Shown in pieces: positions 1 through 8,780 of a stretch of DNA of 35,857 nt. The stretch is taken from assembly GCF_024505055.1 (NCBI RefSeq), contig NZ_JANIBL010000053.1:1-35857 (forward strand), read 5' to 3'. The stretch is from Methylomonas rosea (GTDB taxonomy: Bacteria; Pseudomonadota; Gammaproteobacteria; Methylococcales; Methylomonadaceae). The position numbers and the translations under genes are program-made. Position 1 is the stretch's first letter. Each line of letters begins with the position of its first letter. The notes under the pieces are model-generated. The model ran no database searches. It worked only from the letters and a program-made list of their open reading frames with translations, and had not been told where the DNA came from.

Positions 1-2
1 GG

Positions 3-521
3 GCGGCCTGGCTGGCCGCGCGGCACGGCGAAAACGCCTGCGTGCTCTCCGACGGCCTTTCCGACCCTTGGGTGGAACGCGACAGGCCGGAAACCGGTCT
101 GGGCCTGGAAGTGTTTATCGAAAGTCCGGATTCCGGGGCCGCCGAGAATGCACCGCTAGCCAAATTCGCTGATACCTGGTTATTTCCGCTGACCGCCGAA
201 GTCAGCCATACCCTGGCCGGCTTCCCGCGTTTAAGCGAACGACTGTTGAACGGCGAACTGCTGTCGATGGAATTTGCAATCGATCACATCAAGGACGGCC
301 GCGGCCAAATTGGCGCCTTATTGGGAGCTAATAGCGAACCCGCCAAAACTTTAACGCTTGCCGGCGGCGAGATAAAGCTAATCGCCATCACCTTGCTGAC
401 CGGCAGCGAATTAAAGTATCTGCGCGGCAAAGGTGAACTAGCCCGTCACGAGCTGGCCGACAAACTGAAAACCGCCGGCGTCGGCCATCTGTCCTTACTT
501 CACCGACCCTCGCTGGTCTAA
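3..521 (+). CDS. Suppressor-of-fused-like domain protein, 3' part
   Basis: The frame is open from the left edge, so the 5' end lies outside the window; the first possible start inside is a GTG at 42, which is probably internal. About 172 residues are visible. The pattern LSDGLSDPW followed by GLGLEVFIES, and the closing GELARHELADKL...HLSLLHRPSLV, resemble bacterial Suppressor-of-fused (SUFU, PF05076) proteins from memory. No catalytic motif, signal peptide or membrane segment is visible. The ankyrin-repeat gene starts 15 bp after the stop, so the two are probably cotranscribed. SUFU and ankyrin proteins both occur as immunity proteins beside polymorphic toxins (family knowledge), but no toxin is visible here. 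The family call is moderate to weak; the coding call is firm. Confidence 0.55.
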   Translation, partial: AAWLAARHGENACVLSDGLSDPWVERDRPETGLGLEVFIESPDSGAAENAPLAKFADTWLFPLTAEVSHTLAGFPRLSERLLNGELLSMEFAIDHIKDGRGQIGALLGANSEPAKTLTLAGGEIKLIAITLLTGSELKYLRGKGELARHELADKLKTAGVGHLSLLHRPSLV

Positions 522-536
522 ACCGCCCCCTCTCGC

Positions 537-983
537 ATGGCTATTACTCCCGAAATAGACGCCTGGTTACTGGAAAACGGCTTTCAATTGGGCCTCAATC
601 CGCACGGCAAACACCCGTTGATTCTGTCCGCCCAACAAGGCCGGACCGATGTGCTGACCTATCTGTTGGAGCAAGGTGCAGATCTTACCGCGCTGGATGC
701 GTACGGTAACAACGCGCTTTGGGCCGCATGTTTTGCCGAAGCCGGCGATTGCATCGGCTTGTTGCTGGAGGCCGGTATCGATATTAACTATCAAAATCCC
801 AGCGGTGCCAGTGCCTTGACTTATGCATCCTCCAGCGGTAAACACGCGGTGGTCAAGCAATTGCTGGAAGCCGGCGCCGATCCGCTACTGAGTACTCAGG
901 ACGATTTCAGCGCGCTGGATTTAGCCGCCAATCGCCAATGTTTGCAGTTGTTGCGTAGTGCGGTAAAAGCCTTGCAGGTATAG
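537..983 (+). CDS. Ankyrin-repeat protein
   Basis: This 148-residue protein is built almost entirely of ankyrin repeats. Diagnostic helix-turn segments recur about every 33 residues: HPLILSAQQGRTDVLTYLLEQGADL, then NNALWAACFAEAGDCIGLLLEAGIDI, then SALTYASSSGKHAVVKQLLEAGADP, then a degenerate fourth unit. Ankyrin arrays are protein-protein interaction surfaces; there is no catalytic domain, no signal peptide and no membrane segment, so a cytoplasmic binding role is inferred. It follows the SUFU-like gene by 15 bp and probably shares its transcript. Its partner cannot be named from the sequence. Confidence 0.85.
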   Translation: MAITPEIDAWLLENGFQLGLNPHGKHPLILSAQQGRTDVLTYLLEQGADLTALDAYGNNALWAACFAEAGDCIGLLLEAGIDINYQNPSGASALTYASSSGKHAVVKQLLEAGADPLLSTQDDFSALDLAANRQCLQLLRSAVKALQV

Positions 984-1016
984 TGCAACTGGAACTTATC
1001 GACGGGACCCTAAATA

Positions 1017-1068
1017 CCGTCACTCCCGCGAAGGCGGGAGCCCAGCGGCTACAATGGATTCCCTGCGT
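1017..1068. repeat. Dispersed palindromic repeat, copy A
   Basis: It contains the hairpin CTCCCGCGAAGGCGGGAG followed by cccagcggctacaatggatt. A second copy lies at 9931-9994; over 43 aligned bases about 38 match. This copy lacks the second hairpin present in copy B, so it is probably a truncated member of the same intergenic family. It lies between the ankyrin gene and the Fae-like gene and may also act as a transcriptional punctuation hairpin. The rest of the 269-bp gap (984-1252) shows nothing else I can support. Confidence 0.7.
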
Positions 1069-1252
1069 GCTCTAACGGTTCTCCAGTATCACCTGCGTGT
1101 ATCTGGATCGAATGCACCAATAGCCCTCAGCCCCAAACAAACACAGTTTGTTGACCGCCAACCTAAACCCTGCCCCCGATAGCCCGCCTATTGCCGCAAG
1201 GCCAGCCTGGGCATAGAATGCGGCCTTTCCTAACATACTCAGAGGACGCACC

Positions 1253-1804
1253 ATGTCAGACTCTTATTGGTTTAGAACCGGCGAAGCCACCGTATTTTCC
1301 AGCGAAGGGCAAGGCACCGACGCCATGCCGGAAATTCTGATTGGCGACGTTAAAGGCCCGGCCGGTCATGCTTTTGCCAATCTGATGGGCCAAACAGCGG
1401 GCCACACGCGCATGTTTGCGATTCGCGCCACCAACCAGCAAGTGCGTCCGGCCACCATCATGGTGCCTAAAGTCACAATCAAATCCTCTGCTTACGTCAA
1501 CTTGTTGGGCGGCCCGGTACAATCGGCAGTAGCCGACGCGGTGATCGATAGCGTCGCCGACGGCATTATTCCGCGCCTGCAAGCTAACGAGTTGTGCATC
1601 ATCGCCATGATCTGGATAGATCCCTCCTGCGCCACCAACCCCGAACTGGACCGCAAGGATTTGTATCGCACCAACTACGAAGCCATGAAACTGGCGATTT
1701 CCAGAGCGATGAGCAACTCGCCGAGCATCGACGAACTGATCGCCAACCGCCACAAAATTTTCCACGAGATGTACGATCCAGAGACCGGCGAGTCGCAGTG
1801 GTAA
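1253..1804 (+). CDS. Formaldehyde-activating enzyme homologue (Fae-like)
   Basis: This 183-residue protein has the length and layout of Fae, which condenses formaldehyde with tetrahydromethanopterin in methylotrophs. Recognisable family blocks are GEATVF near residue 10, LIGDVKGPAGHAFAN at 29-43, PKVTIK near 72, GPVQSAVADAVIDSVADGIIP and the C-terminal YEAMKLAISRAM. Canonical Fae has a catalytic His (His17 in the Methylobacterium enzyme) in a VAHIDLIIG context; here the aligned residue is Met25 in DAMPEILIG. The N-terminus is also longer. It is therefore probably one of the divergent Fae paralogues (Fae2/Fae3 type) rather than the main enzyme, and its activity is uncertain. GAGGACG about 8 bp before the ATG can serve as ribosome binding site. 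It stands alone and converges on glnN. Confidence 0.85.
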   Translation: MSDSYWFRTGEATVFSSEGQGTDAMPEILIGDVKGPAGHAFANLMGQTAGHTRMFAIRATNQQVRPATIMVPKVTIKSSAYVNLLGGPVQSAVADAVIDSVADGIIPRLQANELCIIAMIWIDPSCATNPELDRKDLYRTNYEAMKLAISRAMSNSPSIDELIANRHKIFHEMYDPETGESQW

Positions 1805-1823
1805 GCGTATAATCAAGCATATC

Positions 1824-1853
1824 GTCAGGTAGCCGCTGTCGCGGCGACCTGAC
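1824..1853. terminator. Hairpin between converging genes
   Basis: GTCAGGTAGCCGC and GCGGCGACCTGAC form a 13-bp stem with one mismatch around a TGTC loop. It begins 20 bp after the Fae-like stop and faces the end of glnN. There is no T-run on either side, so it is either a weak bidirectional terminator or a REP-like palindrome. Confidence 0.45.
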
Positions 1854-1899
1854 CTACTGATTGATGTGCTACATAAGTCTATCCGCAATCAAACCAACC

Positions 1900-4074
1900 C
1901 TACTTAATGAACAACATCTCCTGATATGTAGGAAACGGCCACAACCCATCTGCAATTTCCCCTTCCAGCCCATCGGCATATTGACGCACCTCATCCATCA
2001 AAGGCCGGATGGTGTTAGCGCAGAACTGCATGTGTTCTTCAATCGTTGCAAAATCATGTTTGGCAAGTGCGGCACTGAGCTTATCGCTGGTCGCCGTCAT
2101 CGACGATAACAGCCCGGCAATTAAAACTAGACGCTCGTTTCCCAGTTCAACACCATGGCTTTTCAGCGAGCTTAATGTGGCAGAAAGATCTGCCAAGTAT
2201 TTCACAGCGGCCGGATAGATACCGGTTTTGGCCATGCTGATCACCAATTTGGCTTCCACCTCTATGGCCAGCACATATTGCTCTGCGTAGATTTCGAAGC
2301 GGCTGGCGAGCTCAACAGGTGACAATACCCCCAGCGTTTCGAACAAGACTTGCACCTCGGGTTCTTTCAACACCGGCAAGGCGTCGGCAGCGGTTTTGAG
2401 ATTGCGTAAACCACGCTCTTCTACTGCCATTTTGTGCCATTCCGCCGAATAGCCGTTTCCGCCGAACACCACCGCGCCGTGGGCGTCGATCAATTCTTTC
2501 AAGGTTTTCAGGATGGCCGTATCTAAATCAAGGCCTTTGGCTAATTGGCTTTCCAGGCTATCGGCTACCCAATTCAGCGAGTCGGCGAGCATGGTGTTCA
2601 TGGTAACCAAGGGGCCGGCGACCGATTGGCCGGAGCCCACGGCGCGGAATTCAAAGCGGTTGCCGGTAAAAGCAAACGGCGAGGTCCGGTTTCTATCCCC
2701 TGCGTCTTTGTTAAACACCGGCAGCGTATTAATACCCAAATCCATCACCCCAGCGTTTAATGAGCCGGTGATCTCGCCATTACTGATTTGCTCGAACACA
2801 TTATCCAGCTGCGAACCCAAATACACCGACATGATCGCCGGCGGGGCTTCGTTCGCACCTAAGCGATGATCGTTACTGGCCGTGGCAATCGCGGCACGCA
2901 ACAGCGGGCCGAATTTATGCACACCACGTATCACCGCGCCGCAAAATAGCAAGAACTGGGTATTTGAATGCGGCGTATGGCCGGGATCAAGCAAATTGCC
3001 TTGGGTGGCATTGCCGACCGACCAGTTCACGTGCTTGCCGGAACCGTTGATGCCTTTGAAAGGTTTTTCGTGCAGCAAACACACCAAGCCATGTTTTTTG
3101 GCTGTGTTTTTTAACACCGTCATCAACAACTGCTGATGGTCGGTGGCAACGTTGGCCGATTCAAAAAACGGCGCTATCTCGAATTGTCCGGGCGCTACTT
3201 CGTTGTGGCGGGTCTTGGCCGGAATCCCCAAGCGATACAACTGCTCCTCCACATCCTGCATATAGACCTGAACGCGTTCGGGTATGGCGCCGAAATAATG
3301 ATCGTCAAACTGCTGACCTTTGGCGGCCGATGCGCCGAACAGGGTGCGCCCCGCCAACAATAAATCCGGGCGATTGGCGACGAAATTAGCATCAACCAGA
3401 AAATACTCTTGCTCGGCCCCGCAACTGGAATTCACCGGGGCAATGTCGGTATGACCGAGCAGCGACAGCACCCGCTGCGCAGCCTTATTCATCGCCGCAT
3501 TGGCACGCAACAAAGGGGTTTTCTTATCCAACGCTTCACCGGTCCAGGAGATAAATACGGTGGGGATGCACAAGGTCGCGCCATTGTCGGTGGTCATGAT
3601 GTAAGCCGGGCTGGTCACATCCCAAGCGGTATAACCTCGCGCTTCGAAGGTGGAACGGATGCCGCCGTTCGGAAACGAGGAGCCGTCAGGCTCGCCTTGT
3701 ACCAATACTTTGCCGCTGAACTCGGAAATGACTGAACCATCGCTTTGCACGGAAATAAAACCGTCGTGTTTTTCTGCGGTGGCGTTGGTCAAGGGATAGA
3801 AAACGTGGGCGTAATACAGAGCCCCTTTTGAAAGCGCCCAGTCTTTCATCGCCAAGGCCACCACATCGGCAATTGAAACATCCAGCTCGGAGCTGGCTTC
3901 GATGGTTTTCTTTAAGGATTTAAACACCTCTTTGGGTAAGCATTCCTTCATCTTACTCAAGGTAAAGACATCGCTGGCCCATAAATTGGCCAACGGCGCC
4001 GGCATTTTGGTCGGCATGGGTTGGCGATTAGTGATGGTTTGAACAGCTTGCACGCGCGCGGTATTTCCAGTCAT
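1900..4074 (-). CDS. glnN: Glutamine synthetase type III
   Basis: This 724-residue protein matches the size of GSIII (about 700-730), far longer than GlnA (about 470). It makes glutamine from glutamate, ammonia and ATP in the cytosol. Seen motifs include the GSIII-type segment [56 protein letters not shown], the [20 protein letters not shown] ammonia/ATP region and [18 protein letters not shown] enzymes are typical of Bacteroidetes and some cyanobacteria and are patchily distributed in proteobacteria, usually as an accessory enzyme beside GlnA. It is monocistronic and divergent from hisC, with a 574-bp gap upstream containing a repeated 13-mer. No PII, ntrBC or transporter gene adjoins it. 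Confidence 0.95.
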   Translation of the reverse strand: MTGNTARVQAVQTITNRQPMPTKMPAPLANLWASDVFTLSKMKECLPKEVFKSLKKTIEASSELDVSIADVVALAMKDWALSKGALYYAHVFYPLTNATAEKHDGFISVQSDGSVISEFSGKVLVQGEPDGSSFPNGGIRSTFEARGYTAWDVTSPAYIMTTDNGATLCIPTVFISWTGEALDKKTPLLRANAAMNKAAQRVLSLLGHTDIAPVNSSCGAEQEYFLVDANFVANRPDLLLAGRTLFGASAAKGQQFDDHYFGAIPERVQVYMQDVEEQLYRLGIPAKTRHNEVAPGQFEIAPFFESANVATDHQQLLMTVLKNTAKKHGLVCLLHEKPFKGINGSGKHVNWSVGNATQGNLLDPGHTPHSNTQFLLFCGAVIRGVHKFGPLLRAAIATASNDHRLGANEAPPAIMSVYLGSQLDNVFEQISNGEITGSLNAGVMDLGINTLPVFNKDAGDRNRTSPFAFTGNRFEFRAVGSGQSVAGPLVTMNTMLADSLNWVADSLESQLAKGLDLDTAILKTLKELIDAHGAVVFGGNGYSAEWHKMAVEERGLRNLKTAADALPVLKEPEVQVLFETLGVLSPVELASRFEIYAEQYVLAIEVEAKLVISMAKTGIYPAAVKYLADLSATLSSLKSHGVELGNERLVLIAGLLSSMTATSDKLSAALAKHDFATIEEHMQFCANTIRPLMDEVRQYADGLEGEIADGLWPFPTYQEMLFIK

Positions 4075-4179
4075 AGCTTGGCCTTGGTTTGAAGATTAAT
4101 GTCGATCAAACAATCCGCAGCAATAATCAATCCAGTAAGCATGGGTTGATAGCAGAGTGGGCGCGGCTCCAGGGATTTT

Positions 4180-4266
4180 GGGAAATTGCGGCGCTTAAGA
4201 AGTAGCTGACGTGGAGCGAAGACGGAGGCCATGAGTTGTATTAGTGCAATATAGGGAAATTGCGGC
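4180..4266. repeat. Direct 13-mer pair upstream of glnN
   Basis: GGGAAATTGCGGC occurs at 4180-4192 and again at 4254-4266, start-to-start distance 74 bp, or about seven helical turns. Both lie upstream of the glnN start on the other strand. The identity is exact. A regulatory role is inference only. Confidence 0.4.
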
Positions 4267-4429
4267 ACAAACTTAGTGCGCGAAAAATCAATACCGTTGA
4301 GGTGGTTCGCCGTTGATGCGCGAGAAGCATCGTCGCAATCAAAGGCAAATAGGCATGTCAGTTTTAACGACGACCGGGATGGGAGGATTTTAAATCCCAC
4401 ATGTCAGCCCGCTCTGCACCCTAATCCCT

Positions 4430-4458
4430 TTGCCACCCCCAGCAAGCAGTGTTATTAT
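4430..4458 (+). promoter_or_regulatory. Sigma70-like promoter, probably hisC
   Basis: TTGCCA, a 17-bp spacer and TATTAT match the sigma70 consensus at 5/6 and 5/6 positions (TTGACA, TATAAT). It points toward hisC, with about 190 nt of untranslated leader before the chosen start at 4649. Confidence 0.5.
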
Positions 4459-4648
4459 CCACGCGCCGTATCCGCCCGCACCGCAGCGAGCGATTCGCGT
4501 CAACGGGGACGCAAGAGGCTGGTTTTCAAGGTTATACGTTCGTCCTCCGCTTTGTTAAAATCCGCCGATTTTTTGCCCTCGCGGCCAACCCAGTTTGCTA
4601 GGGTGTACTACCAATGCCGCTTGTTCCAATTCCGCAGAGTTTGACTAC

Positions 4649-5728
4649 ATGCCAACCCAACCGCTCGAAACGCTGTTCCGCCCCGAAGTTCTTTCCATGT
4701 CGGCCTACCATGTCGCCGATGCCAGCAACTTCATCAAACTCGATGCCATGGAAAATCCTTATAACTGGCCGGAAGATATTCAAGCACGCTGGCTGGAAGC
4801 GCTGAAGACTTGCCCGATCAACCGCTATCCGGACCCGGAAGCCAAAACGCTGGCGGTCGCATTGCGCCGGGCGAACGGCATTCCGGAGCAATCTGCCTTG
4901 CTGCTCGGCAACGGTTCCGACGAGATTATCCAAATATTGTTGATGGCTTTAAACGCCGATGCCGTAGTATTGGCACCGGAACCCGGGTTTGTCATGTACA
5001 AGCAAGTGGCGCAAAGCTTGGGTTTACACTACCGAGGCCTACCTTTGCTGGCAGACAGTTTTGCGCTGGACATGCCGGCCATGCGCACAGCAATTGCCGA
5101 ATCGCAACCTGCCCTGATTTTTATCGCCTATCCGAACAACCCCACCGGCAATTTGTTCGATGCCGAAGCCATCAAGGAAATACTCACCATCGCCCCTGGC
5201 TTGGTAGTGGTCGACGAAGCCTATGCACCGTTTGCCGACGCCAGTTTTATCGGCGAACTAGGACATTATCCTAATTTGCTGGTGATGCGCACCGTTTCCA
5301 AGTTGGGGCTGGCCGGCTTGCGCTTGGGTTTTCTGGCCGGCGAACCGGCTATAGTCGAGCAGTTACACAAAGTAAGATTACCTTACAATATCAATAGCCT
5401 GACTCAATTAACGGTCGGCTTTGCCTTGGATCATGGCGGGTTTCTGTTAGAGCAAACCCAAACATTGCGCGGGGAGCGTACTTTAGTATTCCAAGCCTTA
5501 GAAGGGATGCCCAACATTCAAGCTTACCCCAGCGCCGCTAACTTCATTTTGTTCCGCACCCTTAATAAAGCCGCAGACACCGTATTTGCCTCACTGAAGT
5601 CGCAAGGCGTGTTGATCAAGAATCTGTCCCCGCAAGGCGGGCTGTTACACAATTGTCTGCGCGTCACCATCGGAAAACCGGAAGAAAATCAAGCCTTTCT
5701 AAGCGCGTTAGCAGCGGCTTTAAATTGA
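4649..5728 (+). CDS. hisC: Histidinol-phosphate aminotransferase
   Basis: This PLP enzyme of histidine biosynthesis interconverts imidazole-acetol phosphate and histidinol phosphate. The 359 residues match the family length. Seen features are the N-terminal RPEVLSMSAYHVADA, LLLGNGSDEIIQ, the NNPTGN cofactor loop, VVDEAYAPFA, and TVSKLGLAGLRLGF, which holds the lysine that binds PLP. I chose the ATG at 4649 because the protein then begins like other HisC proteins; an in-frame ATG at 4595 would add 18 residues unlike the family. The gene stands alone, outside a his operon, as happens for second hisC copies that also serve aromatic amino acids. The substrate preference cannot be read from sequence. 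Confidence 0.9.
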   Translation: MPTQPLETLFRPEVLSMSAYHVADASNFIKLDAMENPYNWPEDIQARWLEALKTCPINRYPDPEAKTLAVALRRANGIPEQSALLLGNGSDEIIQILLMALNADAVVLAPEPGFVMYKQVAQSLGLHYRGLPLLADSFALDMPAMRTAIAESQPALIFIAYPNNPTGNLFDAEAIKEILTIAPGLVVVDEAYAPFADASFIGELGHYPNLLVMRTVSKLGLAGLRLGFLAGEPAIVEQLHKVRLPYNINSLTQLTVGFALDHGGFLLEQTQTLRGERTLVFQALEGMPNIQAYPSAANFILFRTLNKAADTVFASLKSQGVLIKNLSPQGGLLHNCLRVTIGKPEENQAFLSALAAALN

Positions 5729-5835
5729 TAATTCGCACTATCCGCAAAGGCCTGAAACCCTTGACTAGCGCTGTCGCAAGAACAATTTCAATAATCACGG
5801 ACAGTAAGGTATATTTGCTGAAAATTATAATAATC

Positions 5836-5855
5836 GATGTATCGCGATATACATC
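5836..5855. promoter_or_regulatory. Inverted repeat upstream of petA
   Basis: GATGTAT and ATACATC form perfect 7-bp arms around CGCGAT. It begins directly after an AT-rich stretch containing TATAAT and ends 21 bp before the petA start. Its position fits an operator or a 5'-UTR hairpin controlling petABC. It does not match the FNR or ArcA consensus as I know them. Confidence 0.35.
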
Positions 5856-5876
5856 ACATCATCAGGAGTGTTACTT

Positions 5877-6476
5877 ATGAACCACGAAGGCGTCGATCAT
5901 TCCAAACGCCAGTTTCTGACCTCGGCACTGTCGGTGGTTGGTGCAGTGGGTGCCGGCTATTTGGCCGTCCCCTTTCTCTCGCAAATGCAGCCCAGCGCCA
6001 AAGCCATGGCAGCCGGTGCTCCCGTCGATGTCGATATCAGCAAGATGGAACCCGGCCAGTTGATCAGGGTGGCTTGGCGCGGTAAGCCGGTGTGGGTCTT
6101 GAATCGAACGCCGGAGGTCATCTCGACCCTGGCTACGCTGGACAGCAAACTGGCTGACCCGGTGTCCAACGAGTCACTCCAGCCGGAGAACAGCAAAAAT
6201 CCGCTGCGCTCCATCAAGCCGGAAATTTTTGTCGCTGTCGGCCTGTGTACGCACTTAGGCTGCTCGCCCACGTTTCGCCCGGAAATTGCCCCTAACGATT
6301 TAGGCCCGGACTGGAAAGGCGGTTTCTTTTGCCCCTGCCACGGCTCCTGGTTCGATCTGGCCGGTCGTGTGTATCGCGGCGTTCCCGCCCCTACCAATCT
6401 TGAGATACCGCCGTATCGATATGAAACAGACAATTTGATTGTCGTTGGCGAAGAAAGCGAGGCAAACCCAGCATGA
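5877..6476 (+). CDS. petA: Ubiquinol-cytochrome c reductase, Rieske iron-sulfur subunit
   Basis: This subunit accepts the first electron from quinol in the bc1 complex and passes it to cytochrome c1. The 199-residue protein has an N-terminal KRQFLTSALSVVGAVGAGYLAVPFL, a twin-arginine-like uncleaved anchor (KRQF rather than RR) with one membrane helix. The [2Fe-2S] ligands are in CTHLGC (C124, H126, C129) and CPCHGS (C152, C154, H155). I chose the ATG at 5877 because AGGAG lies 8 bp upstream; the GTG at 5868 overlaps that site. It overlaps petB by 4 bp (ATGA), indicating translational coupling. Confidence 0.97.
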   Translation: MNHEGVDHSKRQFLTSALSVVGAVGAGYLAVPFLSQMQPSAKAMAAGAPVDVDISKMEPGQLIRVAWRGKPVWVLNRTPEVISTLATLDSKLADPVSNESLQPENSKNPLRSIKPEIFVAVGLCTHLGCSPTFRPEIAPNDLGPDWKGGFFCPCHGSWFDLAGRVYRGVPAPTNLEIPPYRYETDNLIVVGEESEANPA

Positions 6477-7870
6477 AGCAAAAAATGAATCAATGCAGCG
6501 AATGGCTGCTGGAGCGCTTTCCACTCTCCGATTTGTGGAATGAACACATGGCGCATTACTACGCGCCCAAAAACTTTAACATCTGGTATTTTTTCGGCTC
6601 GTTGGCCCTGTTAGTACTGGTCAATCAGTTCATTACCGGCATTTTGCTGACCATGAACTACAAGCCCGACGCCAAACTAGCCTTCGATTCGGTCGAATAC
6701 ATCATGCGCGACGTCAACTGGGGCTGGCTGGTGCGTTATATGCATTCCACCGGTGCCTCGGCATTCTTTATCGTCGTCTATCTGCACATGTTTCGCGGCC
6801 TTATTTACGGTTCGTTCAAGCAACCACGCGAACTGATTTGGATCTTCGGCATGTTGATCTTCGTTTGCCTGATGGCGGAAGCCTTCATGGGCTACCTGCT
6901 GCCTTGGGGGCAAATGTCCTATTGGGGTGCCCAGGTCATCATTTCGCTGTTTAGTGCGATTCCGGTGATTGGCGACGAGTTGTCCTTGTGGGTGCGTGGC
7001 GACTATGTGGTGTCTGACGCCACTTTGAACCGCTTCTTCGCGTTTCACGTTATTGCCGTTCCATTGGTATTGTTGATACTGGTGTTCCTGCACATCGTTG
7101 CCTTGCACGAAGTGGGCTCCAACAACCCCGACGGCATTGAAATCAAGCAATCAAAAGACCCCTGGGGACATCCGGTCGACGGCATTCCCTTCCATCCTTA
7201 CTACACCGTCAAGGATATCGTCGGCGTCGGCGTCTTCATGTTCTTCTTCGCCACGGTGATTTTCTATATGCCGGAATTGGGCGGCTATTTTCTGGAGCAC
7301 GCCAATTTTATCCCGGCCGATCCATTGAAAACCCCGGAACATATTGCGCCGGTCTGGTATTTCACCCCGTTCTACGCCATTTTGCGCGCGGTTCCCGACA
7401 AATTTGCCGGCGTGATTGCGATGGGTGGCGCGATTGTCGTGCTGTTCATGCTGCCCTGGCTGGACCGCAGCCCGGTTAAATCCATCCGTTATCGCGGCGG
7501 TATGTTCAAAAAAGCGCTGGCGTTGTTTGTTATCGCTTTCGTCGGCTTGGGCTATTTGGGAACCCAACCGGCCACACCAGGAGCGACGACTGTTGCCCGG
7601 GTTTTGACCGCTGTTTACTTCGGCTTTTTCCTGTTAATGCCGCTGTACACCCGCTGGGAAAAAACCAAACCGGTGCCGAATCGACTGACCACGCAGCCAA
7701 GCCTTGAAGATCGCATTCCCGCTCTGCTGGCATTAGTCGATGAAGTGGTTGAGGTACAACAAGTTCCCGACAATATCGGCGGTACTATCGCCAAGAAAAG
7801 GCCGAACTGGTCCGGCATATCAGCCGTATTGATTCGTTTTGCAAAAAACCTGAAAAAGAGCCTGGATTAA
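6473..7870 (+). CDS. petB: Ubiquinol-cytochrome c reductase, cytochrome b
   Basis: This membrane subunit carries hemes bL and bH and both quinone sites. Heme ligands are H91 and H105 in helix B and H192 and H207 in helix D; the helix D spacing is 15 residues against 14 in mitochondria. The Qo-site PEWY motif of mitochondria reads P293-V-W-Y296 here. PVWY is known for beta/gammaproteobacterial enzymes, so this is lineage-typical, not damage. At 465 residues the protein is longer than the usual 400-420, owing to a hydrophilic C-terminal tail after the last helix (from about residue 410) that I cannot assign. It is the middle gene of petABC, 3 bp before petC. Confidence 0.97.
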   Translation: MKQKMNQCSEWLLERFPLSDLWNEHMAHYYAPKNFNIWYFFGSLALLVLVNQFITGILLTMNYKPDAKLAFDSVEYIMRDVNWGWLVRYMHSTGASAFFIVVYLHMFRGLIYGSFKQPRELIWIFGMLIFVCLMAEAFMGYLLPWGQMSYWGAQVIISLFSAIPVIGDELSLWVRGDYVVSDATLNRFFAFHVIAVPLVLLILVFLHIVALHEVGSNNPDGIEIKQSKDPWGHPVDGIPFHPYYTVKDIVGVGVFMFFFATVIFYMPELGGYFLEHANFIPADPLKTPEHIAPVWYFTPFYAILRAVPDKFAGVIAMGGAIVVLFMLPWLDRSPVKSIRYRGGMFKKALALFVIAFVGLGYLGTQPATPGATTVARVLTAVYFGFFLLMPLYTRWEKTKPVPNRLTTQPSLEDRIPALLALVDEVVEVQQVPDNIGGTIAKKRPNWSGISAVLIRFAKNLKKSLD

Positions 7871-7873
7871 GCC

Positions 7874-8596
7874 ATGAAAAAGATACTCTACACTCTTTTG
7901 TTTTTGCTGCCTTTCAACGTGTTAGCCAGCAGTGGCGTCAAACTGGATAGCGCCGATATCGACCTGAACGACACGATGGCGATGGAGCGCGGTGCAAAAT
8001 ACTACGTCACCTATTGCCTGGGCTGTCATTCGGCAAAACACATCCGCTACAAACGTATCGCTATTGATCTGAAGCTGGATGAAGCGGAAGTTTTGAAAGT
8101 GGTGGCGCCTTTCGGGGCCGGCATTTACGATCAAATGCATTCAGCGATGAACGCGCACGACGCGGAAAAATGGTTCGGCACCACGCCGCCCGATTTGTCG
8201 CTGATTGCCCGTTCGCGAGGCGCTGACTGGTTATATACCTACCTGCGCAGCTTCTATACAGAGCCTGGAAAATCGCCTTTGGGCGTTAACAACGTGGTGT
8301 TCCCTGACGTGGGTATGCCTAACGTGTTCTGGCAACTGCAAGGTTCGCAGTCGGCGATTAAGCAGAAAATCGACGGCCAGGACGTGATTACCGGCCTGAA
8401 ACTGGATCAACCCGGGCAAATGACACCGCAGGAATTCGACAAAATGGTCAACGACCTAGTCAATTTCCTGGTTTACGTCGGCGAACCGGTGCAGCTGGAA
8501 AGACAGCAAATGGGTAAATACGTGTTGTTCTTTATCCTGATGTTTATCGCACTGGCCTATCTGTTGAAAAAAGAGTACTGGAAAGACGTACACTAA
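7874..8596 (+). CDS. petC: Ubiquinol-cytochrome c reductase, cytochrome c1
   Basis: This membrane-anchored periplasmic cytochrome passes electrons from the Rieske protein to soluble cytochrome c. The 240-residue protein starts with a signal peptide (KKILYTLLFLLPFNVLA). The heme c site is CLGCH at C48, C51 and H52. A probable axial Met lies in the DVGMPNVFW region. The C-terminal anchor YVLFFILMFIALAYLL is followed by a basic/polar tail on the cytoplasmic side. It closes the petABC operon and is followed after 23 bp by a strong terminator. Confidence 0.96.
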   Translation: MKKILYTLLFLLPFNVLASSGVKLDSADIDLNDTMAMERGAKYYVTYCLGCHSAKHIRYKRIAIDLKLDEAEVLKVVAPFGAGIYDQMHSAMNAHDAEKWFGTTPPDLSLIARSRGADWLYTYLRSFYTEPGKSPLGVNNVVFPDVGMPNVFWQLQGSQSAIKQKIDGQDVITGLKLDQPGQMTPQEFDKMVNDLVNFLVYVGEPVQLERQQMGKYVLFFILMFIALAYLLKKEYWKDVH

Positions 8597-8619
8597 ACAC
8601 AGCTTGGGCTCGTAATATC

Positions 8620-8654
8620 AAACCGGTATCGGCTAAGCTGATACCGGTTTTTTT
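8620..8654 (+). terminator. Rho-independent terminator of petABC
   Basis: AAACCGGTATC and GATACCGGTTT form a perfect 11-bp stem with a 9-nt loop, running into seven T residues. It lies 23 bp after petC. Confidence 0.92.
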
Positions 8655-8780
8655 ATGGAAGTTTGTTTAACAAGCAATCGCTCTGTAAATACGGTTAAAA
8701 TCTCGATTAAACTCTCAGTAACGGAATACGCTAAGCTCGAACCCTGTAAACAACTCTATCCTTGACCGTCTGAAAGCCAT

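Larger units (their letters stand above)
4075..4648. other. 574-bp gap between divergent glnN and hisC
   Basis: No credible gene was found here; the open frames have no family resemblance and no ribosome binding site. The glnN-proximal half carries the 13-mer GGGAAATTGCGGC twice in direct orientation (4180-4192 and 4254-4266), possibly a glnN operator. The hisC-proximal half carries a sigma70-like promoter at 4430-4458. I looked for a sigma54 promoter (GG-N10-GC) ahead of glnN and found no convincing match. About 190 nt would separate the hisC promoter from its start codon; no leader peptide rich in His codons was seen. Confidence 0.5.

Noticed and set aside
1256..1888. 210-codon frame on the - strand opposite the Fae-like gene
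   Set aside because: It lacks a ribosome binding site and family features, while the + strand encodes a clear Fae homologue.
4075..4300. Sigma54 promoter ahead of glnN
   Set aside because: The nearest GG...GC pair on the minus strand has an 11-bp gap instead of 10 and poor flanks.
6473..7870. PVWY in place of PEWY at the cytochrome b Qo site, and 15-residue helix D spacing
   Set aside because: Both are known features of beta/gammaproteobacterial cytochrome b, so they are lineage traits and not lesions.
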